This document shows, one piece after another, positions 1 to 8,558 of a stretch of 64,000 nt of DNA. The notes beneath the pieces were generated by a model. The model ran no database searches and was not told the origin of the DNA. It was given only the letters and a program-made list of their open reading frames with translations. The position numbers and the translations under genes are program-made. Numbering within the stretch: position 1 is the stretch's first letter; each line of letters begins with the position of its first letter. The stretch is from Pseudomonadota bacterium (lineage in GTDB: Bacteria > Pseudomonadota > Gammaproteobacteria > Steroidobacterales > Steroidobacteraceae): positions 1 through 64,000 of the forward strand of contig JAFEDU010000003.1 of assembly GCA_018241425.1 (NCBI GenBank). Direction: 5' to 3'.

Positions 1-1131
1 ATGCTGATCTTCGCCGTGCACATGATGGGCGCCTCCTCGATCCTGGGCGCCATCAACGTCGTGGTCACGATCATGAACATGCGCGCCCCGGGCATGACGC
101 TCTTGCGCATGCCGCTGTTCGTGTGGAGCTGGCTGATCACCGCGTACCTCCTGATCGCGGTGATGCCGGTGCTGGCCGGCGCGGTCACGATGCTGCTCAC
201 CGACCACTTCTTCGGCACCACTTTCTTCACCGCCGCCGGCGGCGGTGACCCGGTGATGTTCCAGCACATCTTCTGGTTCTTCGGCCACCCCGAGGTCTAC
301 ATCCTCATCCTGCCGGCCTTCGGCATCATCTCGGAGATCGTGCCGACGTTCTCGCGCAAGCCGCTGTTCGGCTACGAGGCGATGGTGTACGCGACCGCCT
401 CCATCGCGTTCCTGTCCTTCATCGTGTGGGCGCACCACATGTTCACGGTGGGCATGCCGCTCGCCGCGCAGCTGTTCTTCATGCTGTCGACCATGCTGAT
501 CGCCATCCCCACGGGCGTGAAGGTCTTCAACTGGACCGCGACCATGTACAGGGGCTCGATCAGCTTCGAGCCGCCGATGCTGTTCGCGCTCGCGTTCCTG
601 TTCCTGTTCACCATCGGCGGCTTCTCGGGCCTGATGCTCGCGATCGTGCCGGCCGACTACCAGTACCAGGACACCTACTTCGTGGTGGCGCACTTCCACT
701 ACGTGCTGGTGCCGGGCGCGGTGTTCGCGATCATGGGCGGGGTCTACTACTGGCTGCCGAAGTGGACCGGCAAGATGTACGACCTGAAGCTCGCCACCTG
801 GCACTTCTGGCTGTCGACCATCTTCGTGAACGTGCTGTTCTTCCCGCAGCACTTCCTGGGGCTCGCCGGCATGCCGCGCCGCATCCCGGACTACGCCGTG
901 CAGTTCACCGACTGGAACATGGTGTCCTCGATCGGTGGCTTCGGCTTCGGGCTGTCGCAGCTCCTGTTCCCCTACATCATCTGGAAGTGCGTGCGCTCGG
1001 GCGCCCCGGCCCCGGCGCGTGCCTGGGAAGGCGCGCATGGGCTGGAGTGGGAGCTGCCCTCGCCGGCGCCGTACCACTCCTGGACCGAGGCGCCGTCGGA
1101 TGCCCTGATCGCGCGGGGCGCGGCGCACTGA
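1..1131 (+). CDS. ctaD: cytochrome c oxidase subunit I, C-terminal part (5' cut by window edge)
   Basis: Catalytic subunit of the inner-membrane aa3-type terminal oxidase, which reduces oxygen to water and pumps protons. The frame is open at base 1 and the first Met is internal to the family, so the true start lies outside the window. Within the 376 visible residues, GHPEVY (about 95-100) carries the CuB histidine and the cross-linked tyrosine. The HH pair at 145-146 supplies the other CuB ligands, K174 in TGVKVFNW matches the K-channel lysine, and H231/H233 in HFHYVL are the heme a3 and heme a ligands. All catalytic residues expected in this part are intact. The stop overlaps the start of the next small gene, so they are probably one operon. 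Confidence 0.97.
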   Translation: MLIFAVHMMGASSILGAINVVVTIMNMRAPGMTLLRMPLFVWSWLITAYLLIAVMPVLAGAVTMLLTDHFFGTTFFTAAGGGDPVMFQHIFWFFGHPEVYILILPAFGIISEIVPTFSRKPLFGYEAMVYATASIAFLSFIVWAHHMFTVGMPLAAQLFFMLSTMLIAIPTGVKVFNWTATMYRGSISFEPPMLFALAFLFLFTIGGFSGLMLAIVPADYQYQDTYFVVAHFHYVLVPGAVFAIMGGVYYWLPKWTGKMYDLKLATWHFWLSTIFVNVLFFPQHFLGLAGMPRRIPDYAVQFTDWNMVSSIGGFGFGLSQLLFPYIIWKCVRSGAPAPARAWEGAHGLEWELPSPAPYHSWTEAPSDALIARGAAH

Positions 1132-1268
1132 TGGCGGCCGTGCTGAGCGAGCGGGCAGACGCCGCGCGCCGCCGGCGCGTGCGCACCAGCGCCATCGTGT
1201 GGAGCCTGGTGGCCGCCTTCTTCTACGTCGGCTTCATGGTGCTGATCGTGGTGCGCGGCTCGAAATGA
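1131..1268 (+). CDS. small single-span membrane protein of the oxidase operon
   Basis: A 45-residue protein starting at an ATG that overlaps the ctaD stop by one base (TGATG). It has an Arg-rich N-terminus (RRRRVR, about 18-23), then one hydrophobic span (about 25-41) and a short tail ending RGSK. Its stop overlaps the ctaG start (AAATGA). Position, overlaps at both ends and composition match the short cytochrome-oxidase assembly-associated peptides found between coxA and ctaG in many proteobacteria. A function in assembly is inferred from context only. The same frame stays open far upstream inside ctaD, so an automatic caller could extend it wrongly; the coupled ATG is preferred. Confidence 0.72.
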   Translation: MAAVLSERADAARRRRVRTSAIVWSLVAAFFYVGFMVLIVVRGSK

Positions 1269-1813
1269 ACGACACGCGCCGCGCCAACCGCAGCATGACG
1301 CTGAAGCTGCTCGCGATCGCCGCGGGCGCCTTCGGCTTCGGCTTCGCGCTGGTGCCGCTCTACAGCGTGCTGTGCTCGGTCACCGGCTACGGCGACCAGA
1401 CCAAGCTCCTGCAGAAGGTCGCGGCCATCGAGCACCCGGACGTGAACCGCACCGTGACGGTGGAGTTCCTCGCGGACGTCGCGAGCTCCGGGGAGTGGGA
1501 GTTCCGGCCGGTGAAGCGCGTGGTGCACGTGCACCCCGGCGAGCTGTTCACGGCCGAGTTCTACGCGCACAACCTGACCGGGCGCGACCAGACCGCGCAG
1601 GCGGTGCCGAACATCGCCCCGAGCGAGGTGGCCGCCTACTTTCACAAGACCGAATGCTTCTGCTTCTCGCCGCAGCACTTCAAGCTGGGCGAGCAGCGCA
1701 CCATGCCCGTGCGCTTCATCATCGACCCGGCGATGCCGGAGCACATCGACATGATCACGCTGGCCTACACCTTCTACGATGAATCCTCGCGCGTCACGAG
1801 CGCGCAGCGTTAA
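1265..1813 (+). CDS. ctaG: cytochrome c oxidase assembly protein CtaG (Cox11 family)
   Basis: Copper chaperone that delivers Cu to the CuB site of subunit I from the periplasmic side. The 182-residue protein has an N-terminal membrane anchor (about 13-35) followed by a periplasmic beta domain. The Cox11 copper-binding motif ECFCFSPQ is at about 130-137, with the two cysteines at C131 and C133. The ATG at 1265 overlaps the stop of the 45-aa gene by four bases, giving the normal family length; an upstream in-frame extension would fall inside that gene. It lies between subunits I and III, the usual place for ctaG in proteobacterial aa3 operons. Confidence 0.95.
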   Translation: MNDTRRANRSMTLKLLAIAAGAFGFGFALVPLYSVLCSVTGYGDQTKLLQKVAAIEHPDVNRTVTVEFLADVASSGEWEFRPVKRVVHVHPGELFTAEFYAHNLTGRDQTAQAVPNIAPSEVAAYFHKTECFCFSPQHFKLGEQRTMPVRFIIDPAMPEHIDMITLAYTFYDESSRVTSAQR

Positions 1814-1839
1814 GACACACCCGCAAGAAAGCTCAACGT

Positions 1840-2727
1840 ATGGCGAACGCACCCGCAACCAACGACGGCCAGAAGTACTACATCCCGCACGACAGCCAGT
1901 GGCCGATCTTCGGGTCGGTGGCGCTGTTCACCATGATGCTGGGCGCGATCCTGTACCTGAACGACGTGTACCCGGGGTGGGTGTTCGTGCCCGGCGCCAT
2001 GCTGCTCGCGATCATGTTCTTCGGCTGGTTCCGCACCGTGATCGACGAGAACCAGGCCGGCATCTACAACATGCAGGTCGACCGCAGCTTCCGCATGGGG
2101 ATGATGTGGTTCATCTTCTCGGAGGTCATGTTCTTCGCCGCCTTCTTCGGCGCGCTGTTCTACGCCCGCGTGCTGTCGGTGCCATGGCTGGGCGGCGAGG
2201 GCGTGAAGGTGTTCACCAACTTCGTGCTGTGGCCGCACTTCGAGTCGACCTGGCCCACCAACGGGCCGGCGCACGTCGGCGGCGTCGACGGCAAGTTCAG
2301 CACCATCCCGGCGATCGGCATCCCGATGCTGAACACTGCGATCCTGCTCACCAGCGGCGTTACCATCACGATCGCGCACCACGCGCTGCGTGCCAACCAG
2401 CGCGGCAAGCTGATCCTGTTCCTGGCGCTCACCTTCCTCTTAGGGTTCACCTTCGTCGGCTTCCAGGCCCACGAGTACGGCGAGGCCTACAAGGAGCTGG
2501 GCCTGCGCCTGTCGACCGGCATCTACGGCTCGACCTTCTTCATGCTCACCGGCTTCCACGGCCTGCACGTGACCATCGGGGCGATCATGCTGCTGGTGAT
2601 CTGGCTGCGCTGCCTGAAGGGGCACTTCACGCCCAAGCGTCACTTCGCCTTCGAGGCGGTGGCCTGGTACTGGCACTTCGTGGACGTGGTCTGGCTCGGC
2701 CTCTTCATCTTCGTCTACTGGCTGTAA
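1840..2727 (+). CDS. coxC: cytochrome c oxidase subunit III
   Basis: Core membrane subunit of the aa3 oxidase, 295 residues with seven predicted hydrophobic spans, the full family length. The conserved acidic residue of the early helices is seen in FSEVMFFAAFF (E95), and the last helix has the typical HFVDVVWLGLF motif. A purine-rich stretch (AAGAAAG) precedes the ATG at a suitable distance. It lies 26 bases after ctaG and is probably co-transcribed. No subunit II is seen here; it would be expected upstream of the window edge. Confidence 0.96.
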   Translation: MANAPATNDGQKYYIPHDSQWPIFGSVALFTMMLGAILYLNDVYPGWVFVPGAMLLAIMFFGWFRTVIDENQAGIYNMQVDRSFRMGMMWFIFSEVMFFAAFFGALFYARVLSVPWLGGEGVKVFTNFVLWPHFESTWPTNGPAHVGGVDGKFSTIPAIGIPMLNTAILLTSGVTITIAHHALRANQRGKLILFLALTFLLGFTFVGFQAHEYGEAYKELGLRLSTGIYGSTFFMLTGFHGLHVTIGAIMLLVIWLRCLKGHFTPKRHFAFEAVAWYWHFVDVVWLGLFIFVYWL

Positions 2728-2755
2728 GGGCCTTAGCGCGGCCCCGCGCCGCGCC

Positions 2756-2998
2756 TTACGGGTGCGGGGCGACGGCCGGAGCGCCGAAGGGATGCGGCGC
2801 GATCCAGCCCTCGTGCCAGGCAAGCAGCAGGAAGAGGAACAGGGCGACCGAGAGCGTGATCCGGACGGTGAGGGCGCGCCCGAGCTTGCGCGAATCCTCC
2901 TCCCCGCGCCCGCGCGACAGATGAAAGAGCCCCGAGCCGAGACTCGTGAATATCCCCGCCAGGCACAAGAGCACCACGATCCAGACGAGCGACTGCAT
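2756..2998 (-). CDS. DUF2909-type twin-transmembrane protein
   Basis: An 80-residue protein with two hydrophobic spans (about 3-24 and 46-62) separated by a charged loop. It matches the small twin-transmembrane (DUF2909) proteins found next to coxC and SURF1 in many gammaproteobacteria. It is encoded opposite to the oxidase genes and convergent with coxC, 28 bases apart. The open frame extends upstream to 3217, but that part overlaps the SURF1 start on the other strand, so the ATG at 2998 beginning MQSLVWIV is chosen. A role in oxidase assembly is only suggested by location. Confidence 0.78.
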   Translation of the reverse strand: MQSLVWIVVLLCLAGIFTSLGSGLFHLSRGRGEEDSRKLGRALTVRITLSVALFLFLLLAWHEGWIAPHPFGAPAVAPHP

Positions 2999-3038
2999 GG
3001 CGGGCAGTGTAGCGCGGGCCCGGTGCGGGTGAGTCCCG

Positions 3039-3758
3039 GTGGCGCTGCGACGTTCCACGCTCGAGCGGGCGTTCTTCCTGGCACTGACACTCATCGCCTG
3101 CGTGCTGTTCGTACGCCTGGGGCTGTGGCAGTGGCACAAGGGCGCGGCCCGCGAACTCGAGGCGCAGCGCTTCGAGCGCGGCAGCCTGCAGCTGCTGGAG
3201 CTGGGCTCCGCCCCCACGACCTCCGTGGCGCTCTACCAGCGCGTGCGGGTGAGCGGCAGCCTCGATGGCGCCCACCAGTTCCTCCTCGACAACCGCTCGT
3301 TCCAGGGCCAGGCGGGGTACGAGGTGCTGACGCCGCTCACGCGGCCGGGCGGCCGGTCGTTGCTCGTCGACCGGGGCTGGGTGCCCTTCACCGGCAGCCG
3401 GCGGGTGCTGCCGGACGTCCAGGTTCCCTCGGCCGGGACGGCCGCCTTCACCGGGAGGGTAGCCCCGCTGCCGAGCCCGGGACTGTCCCTGGGGCGCGCG
3501 GCACCGCAGATGCCGTGGCCGCAGGTCACCTCCTTTCCCGACATGGCCGAGCTTGAGGCCGCCTATGGGGCACCGCTCGAGCCGCACATCCTGCTGCTGG
3601 ATCCGGGCGTGCCGGGCGGTTACGCGCGCGACTGGCGCATCGGCGGTGTCTCGCCGCTGCGGCACTTCTCCTACGCGATCCAGTGGTGGGCGTTCGCAGG
3701 CCTTGCGGCCCTGGTGTGGGCGGTGATGACCTGGCGCAGCCGGCGGATGCAGCCGTGA
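3039..3758 (+). CDS. SURF1 family cytochrome oxidase assembly protein
   Basis: Membrane protein helping heme a insertion into subunit I. It is 239 residues, the usual length. A first transmembrane segment (about 10-28) ends in the family signature LGLWQW, a large extracytoplasmic domain follows, and a C-terminal transmembrane segment (about 216-234) closes the protein. The motif LLVDRGWVP in the middle is typical of SURF1. Translation probably starts at GTG 3039. The stop overlaps the start of the next gene by four bases (GTGA), so the two are coupled. Confidence 0.93.
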   Translation: MALRRSTLERAFFLALTLIACVLFVRLGLWQWHKGAARELEAQRFERGSLQLLELGSAPTTSVALYQRVRVSGSLDGAHQFLLDNRSFQGQAGYEVLTPLTRPGGRSLLVDRGWVPFTGSRRVLPDVQVPSAGTAAFTGRVAPLPSPGLSLGRAAPQMPWPQVTSFPDMAELEAAYGAPLEPHILLLDPGVPGGYARDWRIGGVSPLRHFSYAIQWWAFAGLAALVWAVMTWRSRRMQP

Positions 3759-4375
3759 GCCTCACGCCCGAGGAGGCGCGGCTGCGGGCGCGCAACCTGC
3801 GCACCCTCGGGCTGCTTGCGGGCCTGTTCCTGGTGCCTCTCGCGCTCGCATTCTTCACCTATTACGGCAGCAGCTGGCGCCCCCTCCACACCGTCAACCA
3901 CGGCACGCTCATCACCCCGCCGGTGCCGCTGCCCACGCTGGCGCTGCCGGAGGTGGTGCCGGAGGTCCCGGGCACGGCCGGCAGCGCGCAGCTTCAGGGA
4001 CGCTGGACGCTCGTGTACCTCGGACCCGGTGACTGCGGGGGGGAGTGCGCGCAGGCGCTGTTCGTCATGCGCTCGGCGCGCCTGGCACTCAACAAGGACA
4101 TCGGCCGCGTCGCGCAGCTCCTGCTCGTGACCGGGAACTGCTGCGCGCGCGCAGCATTGGCGCACGACTACCCGGGCGTGCGCGTGCTCGATGCCACCAA
4201 CGCTGCCGCCGCCACGCTGCTCGCGGACTTCCCGGGCAGCCCCGAGGAGCGGGCGCACACGCTGTACGTGGTCGACCCGCTCGGCAACCTCATGATGCGC
4301 TACGATGCCCGGCAGAACTCGCGCGGCCTGCTCGAGGACCTGCAGAAGCTCCTGCGGCTGTCGCACATCGGCTGA
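3755..4375 (+). CDS. SCO-like thioredoxin-fold membrane protein with CxxxC
   Basis: A 206-residue protein starting at GTG 3755, overlapping the SURF1 stop. One membrane anchor (about 17-36) is followed by an extracytoplasmic thioredoxin-like domain. It shows the three SCO1/SenC copper ligands: cysteines in DCGGEC (C94 and C98) and a histidine just before a VDPLG strand (H168). It is therefore probably a divergent SCO-type copper chaperone or thiol reductase for the CuA site. Many proteobacteria carry a poorly described protein in this slot plus a separate sco1 after ctaB; no separate sco1 is seen here. Domain reading is from motifs, not from a search. Confidence 0.75.
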   Translation: MSLTPEEARLRARNLRTLGLLAGLFLVPLALAFFTYYGSSWRPLHTVNHGTLITPPVPLPTLALPEVVPEVPGTAGSAQLQGRWTLVYLGPGDCGGECAQALFVMRSARLALNKDIGRVAQLLLVTGNCCARAALAHDYPGVRVLDATNAAAATLLADFPGSPEERAHTLYVVDPLGNLMMRYDARQNSRGLLEDLQKLLRLSHIG

Positions 4376-4402
4376 GCCACGCCACAGGGGAGCATTGCGA
4401 CC

Positions 4403-5425
4403 GTGCCGGTAGTCCGCTGGATGCGCCGCCTGGCAATCGCCGGGGTGATCCTGTGCTTCACCGTGGTGGTGCTGGGCGGCTACGTGCGGCTCACCGCCGC
4501 GGGCCTGGGCTGCCCGGACTGGCCGGGCTGCTACGGCAAGCTCACCCCGAGCGCCGCGGCCCAGGATCCTGCCGCCCAGGCCGCCTACAACCGGCCGCTG
4601 GAGGTGGGCAAGGCGTGGCACGAGATGATCCACCGCTACGTGGTGGGCGCGCTCAGCCTCATCATCCTCGCCATCGCCACGCTCGCCCTGCGCTACCGCC
4701 GCCAGAGCGGGGTGAGCGTGCAGTACGCCCTGACGCTCCTGGGGGTGCTGGTGCTGCAGGCGCTGCTCGGGATGCTGACGGTAACCTGGCGCCTGAATCC
4801 CCTGATCGTCACGGCGCACCTGCTTCTGGGGCTGACGACGCTGTCGCTGCTGTGGTGGCTCACGCTCTCGCTCCCGGCCAACTCCTGGGGCGCGAGCGCC
4901 ATGCGCGGCCCGGCTCACAGCCGCTCCGGCGGCGGTGCCGGACCCTATGCGACCGCGCGAACCCTGACGCTGGCGGCGCTGGTCGCGCTCATCGTGCAGC
5001 TCGCGCTCGGCGGCTGGACCTCGAGCAACTACGCGGCGATCGCCTGCCCGGACTTCCCGACCTGCCAGGGCGCACTCCTGCCGCACGCGGACTTCCGGCA
5101 TGCCTTCATCCCCTGGCACGGCCGCATCGACTACGAGGGCGGGATCCTCGCGCCCGAGGCGCGCACGGCGATCCACTTCACGCACCGGCTCTGGGCGCTC
5201 ATGGCGACCGTGCTGCTCCTGGTCGGCGCCCTCTACGTCCTGCGCCAGAAAGCGCTCTCGGCGCCGCGGCCGCGCGCCGCGCTGGTGCTGGGCGCGCTCG
5301 GCCTGCAGCTGGCCATCGGCATCAGCATGGTGGTGATGGGGTTCCCGCTGTGGCTCGCCACCGCCCACACCGCGGGCGCCGCGCTCCTCCTGATGGCCAC
5401 GCTCGCTCTGCTGCGCTCGCTCTAG
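4403..5425 (+). CDS. ctaA: heme A synthase (COX15/CtaA family)
   Basis: Inner-membrane enzyme that oxidises the C8 methyl of heme O to give heme A. It is 340 residues with eight predicted spans arranged as two similar halves. Conserved histidines appear in HEMIHRYVVG in the first half, and in HFTHRLWA and AHTAGAA in the second. Cysteine pairs are seen in the extracytoplasmic loops (GCPDWPGC and ACPDFPTC), as in the paired-cysteine class. The start is GTG 4403, 27 bases after the SCO-like gene. Confidence 0.95.
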   Translation: MPVVRWMRRLAIAGVILCFTVVVLGGYVRLTAAGLGCPDWPGCYGKLTPSAAAQDPAAQAAYNRPLEVGKAWHEMIHRYVVGALSLIILAIATLALRYRRQSGVSVQYALTLLGVLVLQALLGMLTVTWRLNPLIVTAHLLLGLTTLSLLWWLTLSLPANSWGASAMRGPAHSRSGGGAGPYATARTLTLAALVALIVQLALGGWTSSNYAAIACPDFPTCQGALLPHADFRHAFIPWHGRIDYEGGILAPEARTAIHFTHRLWALMATVLLLVGALYVLRQKALSAPRPRAALVLGALGLQLAIGISMVVMGFPLWLATAHTAGAALLLMATLALLRSL

Positions 5426-5438
5426 GCGCGCAGGTCCT

Positions 5439-6083
5439 TCAGCTCTTCCCGCCCTTGCGCCTGAGCATGAGCGGGTTGGGCGTCGGCTCGGCCACCTTCT
5501 TCAGGGTGTTACGGTCGCGGTGCAGGAACGGCTCGCTGCGGCCGCGCACCACGAGCGTGGTGTCGAGCACGTAGCTCCACGTGCCGTCGGGGTTGTAGAC
5601 CACCTCGATGCGGTAGGCGTCGGTGCGGAAGGCGTACTCGAGGAAGTCGCTCGAGGAGATGCCGTAGGCGGCGGCGGCGCGCTGCGCCGTGAGCACGAGC
5701 TCCGTGTCGGTGGGCTTGGCGTGGCCGGAGGCGATCGCCACCTGGCCGCGCGGGATGGACAGCGTCTGCATCACGAGCCCGGTGGCCGGTTCCCACAGCC
5801 AGTAGCCGGTCTGGTCGTGGAACGTGGCTTCCTCGTCGGTGGCGAGGATGCGGGTGTGGTAGCGCAGCCCGTAGAGCAGCTGCGGGCCATTGGACTGGGC
5901 GTCGATGGGCTGCAGCTCGATGCGCTCGGTGAAGTCCCGCCGTTCCGGGCCCTCTTCCTTCGGGTTGATGTCGACCCCGCCCTGGCCCTCCCAGATCCCG
6001 GCCAGCCGGGTGAGCGGCCCCAGGTTCGCAAGGGTGTCCGGGTCGGGCTCCTGCTCGGTGAAGATGTCCTCGGGAAAACTCAT
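5439..6083 (-). CDS. nitrobindin-like heme-binding beta-barrel protein
   Basis: A 214-residue soluble protein of the THAP4/nitrobindin beta-barrel family. Visible family marks are GIWEGQGGVDINP near residue 29 (the GxWxGxG motif), a central HDQTGYWLWEP strand, and a C-terminal histidine in FLHRDRNTLKK that matches the heme-ligand position. These proteins bind ferric heme and handle NO or peroxynitrite. The gene lies on the opposite strand between the heme A and heme O synthase genes, an unusual place that suggests a heme or NO link to the oxidase. That link is inference. Confidence 0.82.
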   Translation of the reverse strand: MSFPEDIFTEQEPDPDTLANLGPLTRLAGIWEGQGGVDINPKEEGPERRDFTERIELQPIDAQSNGPQLLYGLRYHTRILATDEEATFHDQTGYWLWEPATGLVMQTLSIPRGQVAIASGHAKPTDTELVLTAQRAAAAYGISSSDFLEYAFRTDAYRIEVVYNPDGTWSYVLDTTLVVRGRSEPFLHRDRNTLKKVAEPTPNPLMLRRKGGKS

Positions 6084-6220
6084 GGTGGCTCCAGCTTATG
6101 TTCTTGGTGTCGTGCCGCAGGGCGCCCCCGCGGGACCGCCGCCCGTGATCTGCTAGGCTGCGCATCCCCGCAAGGACCGCAACTCCCAATAAAGCCCGTT
6201 TCCGGGCCCCTCGCAACGCC

Positions 6221-7141
6221 GTGGCGACGACATCCCATTATGCCTCGTCCGCCGTCGCCCCCTGGCGGCGGTACCTGGAGCTCACCAAGCCCCGGGTGGT
6301 CAGCCTCATCGTGTTTACGGCCCTGGTGGGGACGCTCCTGGCCTGCCCGGGCCTGCCGCCGCTCGCGCCCCTGGTGTTCGGCAACCTCGGCATCGCGCTC
6401 GCGGCCGCCTGCGCGGCCACCATCAACCACGTGCTGGACCGCCGCATCGACGAGCAGATGACGCGCACCCGGGGGCGCCCGCTCCCCACCGGCACCCTGA
6501 GCGAGCGCAACGCGCTCACCTTCGCCGCGGTGCTCGGGGTGGCCTCGATGGCGATCCTCGCCTTCCGCGTGAACCTCCTGACGGCGGTCCTGACCTTCCT
6601 GTCCCTGATCGGGTACGCGGTCATCTACACGGTGTGGCTGAAGCGCGCCACCTCCCAGAACATCGTCATCGGCGGGGCCGCCGGCGCCGCCCCGCCGGTG
6701 CTCGGGTGGTGCGCGGTCACCAACAGCGTCGACCCGAACGCGCTGCTGCTGTTCCTGATCATCTTCGTGTGGACGCCGCCGCACTTCTGGGCGCTCGCCA
6801 TCGCGCGGCGCGACGAGTACGCGCGCGCCGGCATCCCGATGCTGCCGGTGACCCACGGGATCGACTACACGCGCCTGCAGGTGCTGCTGTATACCGTGCT
6901 GCTCACGCTCGTGACGCTGCTCCCGTACGTCACGCGCATGAGTGGCCTTTTGTACCTTGCGGTGGCGCTCGGGCTGAACGCGGGATTTCTGTACTACGCC
7001 CTGGCGCTCAAGATCACGCGGCGCGCGGAGCTGCCGATGCGGGTGTTCCGCTTCTCGGTCAACTACCTGATGTGGCTGTTCGCCGCGCTCCTCATCGACC
7101 ACTACCTGCCGGCGCTGCGCGGCGGGGCGCTGCCGCCGTGA
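6221..7141 (+). CDS. ctaB: protoheme IX farnesyltransferase (heme O synthase)
   Basis: Membrane prenyltransferase of the UbiA superfamily that attaches a farnesyl group to heme B, the step before heme A synthase. It is 306 residues with about nine hydrophobic spans. The Asp-rich motif [21 protein letters not shown] (about 69-89) binds prenyl diphosphate and Mg. The second loop motif includes IDYTR, and LTKPRVV near residue 21 is the usual family start. Start is GTG 6221. This is the last recognisable oxidase gene; sco1, which often follows, is absent. Confidence 0.95.
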   Translation: MATTSHYASSAVAPWRRYLELTKPRVVSLIVFTALVGTLLACPGLPPLAPLVFGNLGIALAAACAATINHVLDRRIDEQMTRTRGRPLPTGTLSERNALTFAAVLGVASMAILAFRVNLLTAVLTFLSLIGYAVIYTVWLKRATSQNIVIGGAAGAAPPVLGWCAVTNSVDPNALLLFLIIFVWTPPHFWALAIARRDEYARAGIPMLPVTHGIDYTRLQVLLYTVLLTLVTLLPYVTRMSGLLYLAVALGLNAGFLYYALALKITRRAELPMRVFRFSVNYLMWLFAALLIDHYLPALRGGALPP

Positions 7142-7202
7142 CCTGGAAAGTGACATCGGACGATGTCGCCCGCTGCCAGCTCTGTCCAAGCACAGGAAAC
7201 CG

Positions 7203-7487
7203 TCACCCTGAGTCGGCGTCTATGAGACTTGATCGCACGAGCCCTCTGTTGAGATGGCCAGCCATCTTCTGAATCTGCTTTGACTGGGCGGCGGTCAACG
7301 GACCGTCGTCCGGGGCGTACTGAGGCAGAGTTCGCACAGCCATTTCGCGCAGCGCCAGATGGATGACCTGCGTCTCATCGACACCCAGCACAGCTGCCAT
7401 GCGCTTGGCGGTCTCCCGCGTAATCCCGGAAGGGCTGTCCGCTTCGCGGTACCGAAACGCGTTTCGATTGGGCAGCTTCTTTGCCAT
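7203..7487 (-). CDS. hypothetical protein, antitoxin-like
   Basis: A 94-residue charged protein without signal peptide or membrane span. The region about 21-51 (ITRETAKRMAAVLGVDETQVIHLALREMA) resembles the short helix-turn-helix or ribbon-helix-helix segments of small antitoxin-like DNA-binding proteins, but no family was recognised with confidence. The ATG at 7487 has AAGGT upstream. No toxin-like partner is visible on either side, so it would be an orphan. Confidence 0.5.
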   Translation of the reverse strand: MAKKLPNRNAFRYREADSPSGITRETAKRMAAVLGVDETQVIHLALREMAVRTLPQYAPDDGPLTAAQSKQIQKMAGHLNRGLVRSSLIDADSG

Positions 7488-7555
7488 GGCTAGATACCTT
7501 TGAGTCCGAGATCACGAACACGCCCGGCGTGCTCGTCCGGTGCCTGCCGCGCCGT

Positions 7556-7924
7556 TCAGTCCATCGCGAACGCATTGAGCTTGTTGCCATCGAGGTCGCG
7601 GAAGTACGCCGCGTAGAACCCCTCGCCGCGCGCACCCGGCGCTCCCTCGTCGGTGCCGCCGAGCGAGAGTGCGAGGCGGTAGAGCCGCTCGACCTGGGCA
7701 CGGTCCTTCGCCTCCAGCGCCACCATGACCCCGTTGCCCACCGTCGCGGGCTTGCCGTCGAAGGGGAGTGTCAGCCCGATGCCCGCGCCTCCCCCCGGGA
7801 TGCCCCAGGCGATGAAACGCTCGGTCTCCATCATGCGGCCGACGCCCATCTCCTTCGCGATGGCGTCGTAGAAGCGCGCGCCGCGGGCAAGGTCGGTCGT
7901 TCCGAGCGTGACGTAGCCGATCAT
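7556..7924 (-). CDS. VOC (glyoxalase/bleomycin-resistance fold) family protein
   Basis: A 122-residue single-module VOC protein. It opens with MIGYVTLGTTDLARGARFYD, the typical first beta-alpha unit, and ends with YFRDLDGNKLNAF, the typical last strand with the metal-side acidic position. Substrate cannot be predicted. AAGGAG lies nine bases upstream of the ATG at 7924. It is a stand-alone gene, not clearly tied to the oxidase cluster. Confidence 0.85.
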   Translation of the reverse strand: MIGYVTLGTTDLARGARFYDAIAKEMGVGRMMETERFIAWGIPGGGAGIGLTLPFDGKPATVGNGVMVALEAKDRAQVERLYRLALSLGGTDEGAPGARGEGFYAAYFRDLDGNKLNAFAMD

Positions 7925-8050
7925 GGGACTCGCTCCTTCAGGCTTTAGTGAGGGGCAGACGGTACCGCACCGGTTCGATCCTCAGCAAAGCGCGGGGCGG
8001 CGTGCTGTATGGACCTGGGGCCGCGATGCAGCAGGCGCCCTGCCGGGCGC

Positions 8051-8491
8051 TCAGCCGGCTGCGCGCCGGTGCACCATCTCCCAGGAATACACGAGCTGGC
8101 CGCGGTTCAGGAGCATGCCGGTGGCGCGGTAGGTATCGACCGCCTCGCGACGATAGTGCTCGGCTCCATGGAAGCCGGTGGCCTCGCAGCCGTAGACCGC
8201 CAGGATCGAATCCCCGATCTCGGCGAAGCGGCCCTGGATCGCGCCGAACAGGGCACTCTCGAAGGTCCAGCGCAGCGTGTCGCGCGCCCCGCGCGGCGGC
8301 TCGATGAGGTAGGCTTGCACGAAATCCGTGGGCGGCGAGCCCAGCACCCGCAGCTTCCCCGACAGCACCCAGCAGTCCGGGCGATGCGCGATTTCGGTGC
8401 GCGACTCGGCGCCGAGTGGCTCGCCATCGGCCCGCCACAGCGTCCCGGTCCCGGACCAAACGGCCGGCTCGAACAGAAACGAGTGCCGCAT
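8051..8491 (-). CDS. conserved hypothetical protein, no function assigned
   Basis: A 146-residue soluble protein starting at ATG 8491 (MRHSFLFEPAVWSG). The open frame extends further upstream to 8599 but overlaps the start of glyoxalase II on the other strand, so the internal ATG is preferred. Alternating hydrophobic strands and the opening W-x-G-x-G-x-L pattern suggest a small beta-barrel, possibly lipocalin-like. This is a guess from composition. Confidence 0.6.
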   Translation of the reverse strand: MRHSFLFEPAVWSGTGTLWRADGEPLGAESRTEIAHRPDCWVLSGKLRVLGSPPTDFVQAYLIEPPRGARDTLRWTFESALFGAIQGRFAEIGDSILAVYGCEATGFHGAEHYRREAVDTYRATGMLLNRGQLVYSWEMVHRRAAG

Positions 8492-8558
8492 GCGCCCATT
8501 ATCGCGCGCGCGTAAGCTCGGTAGGCAAATCGACGACTTTAAAGCGGAGGACACGCTC

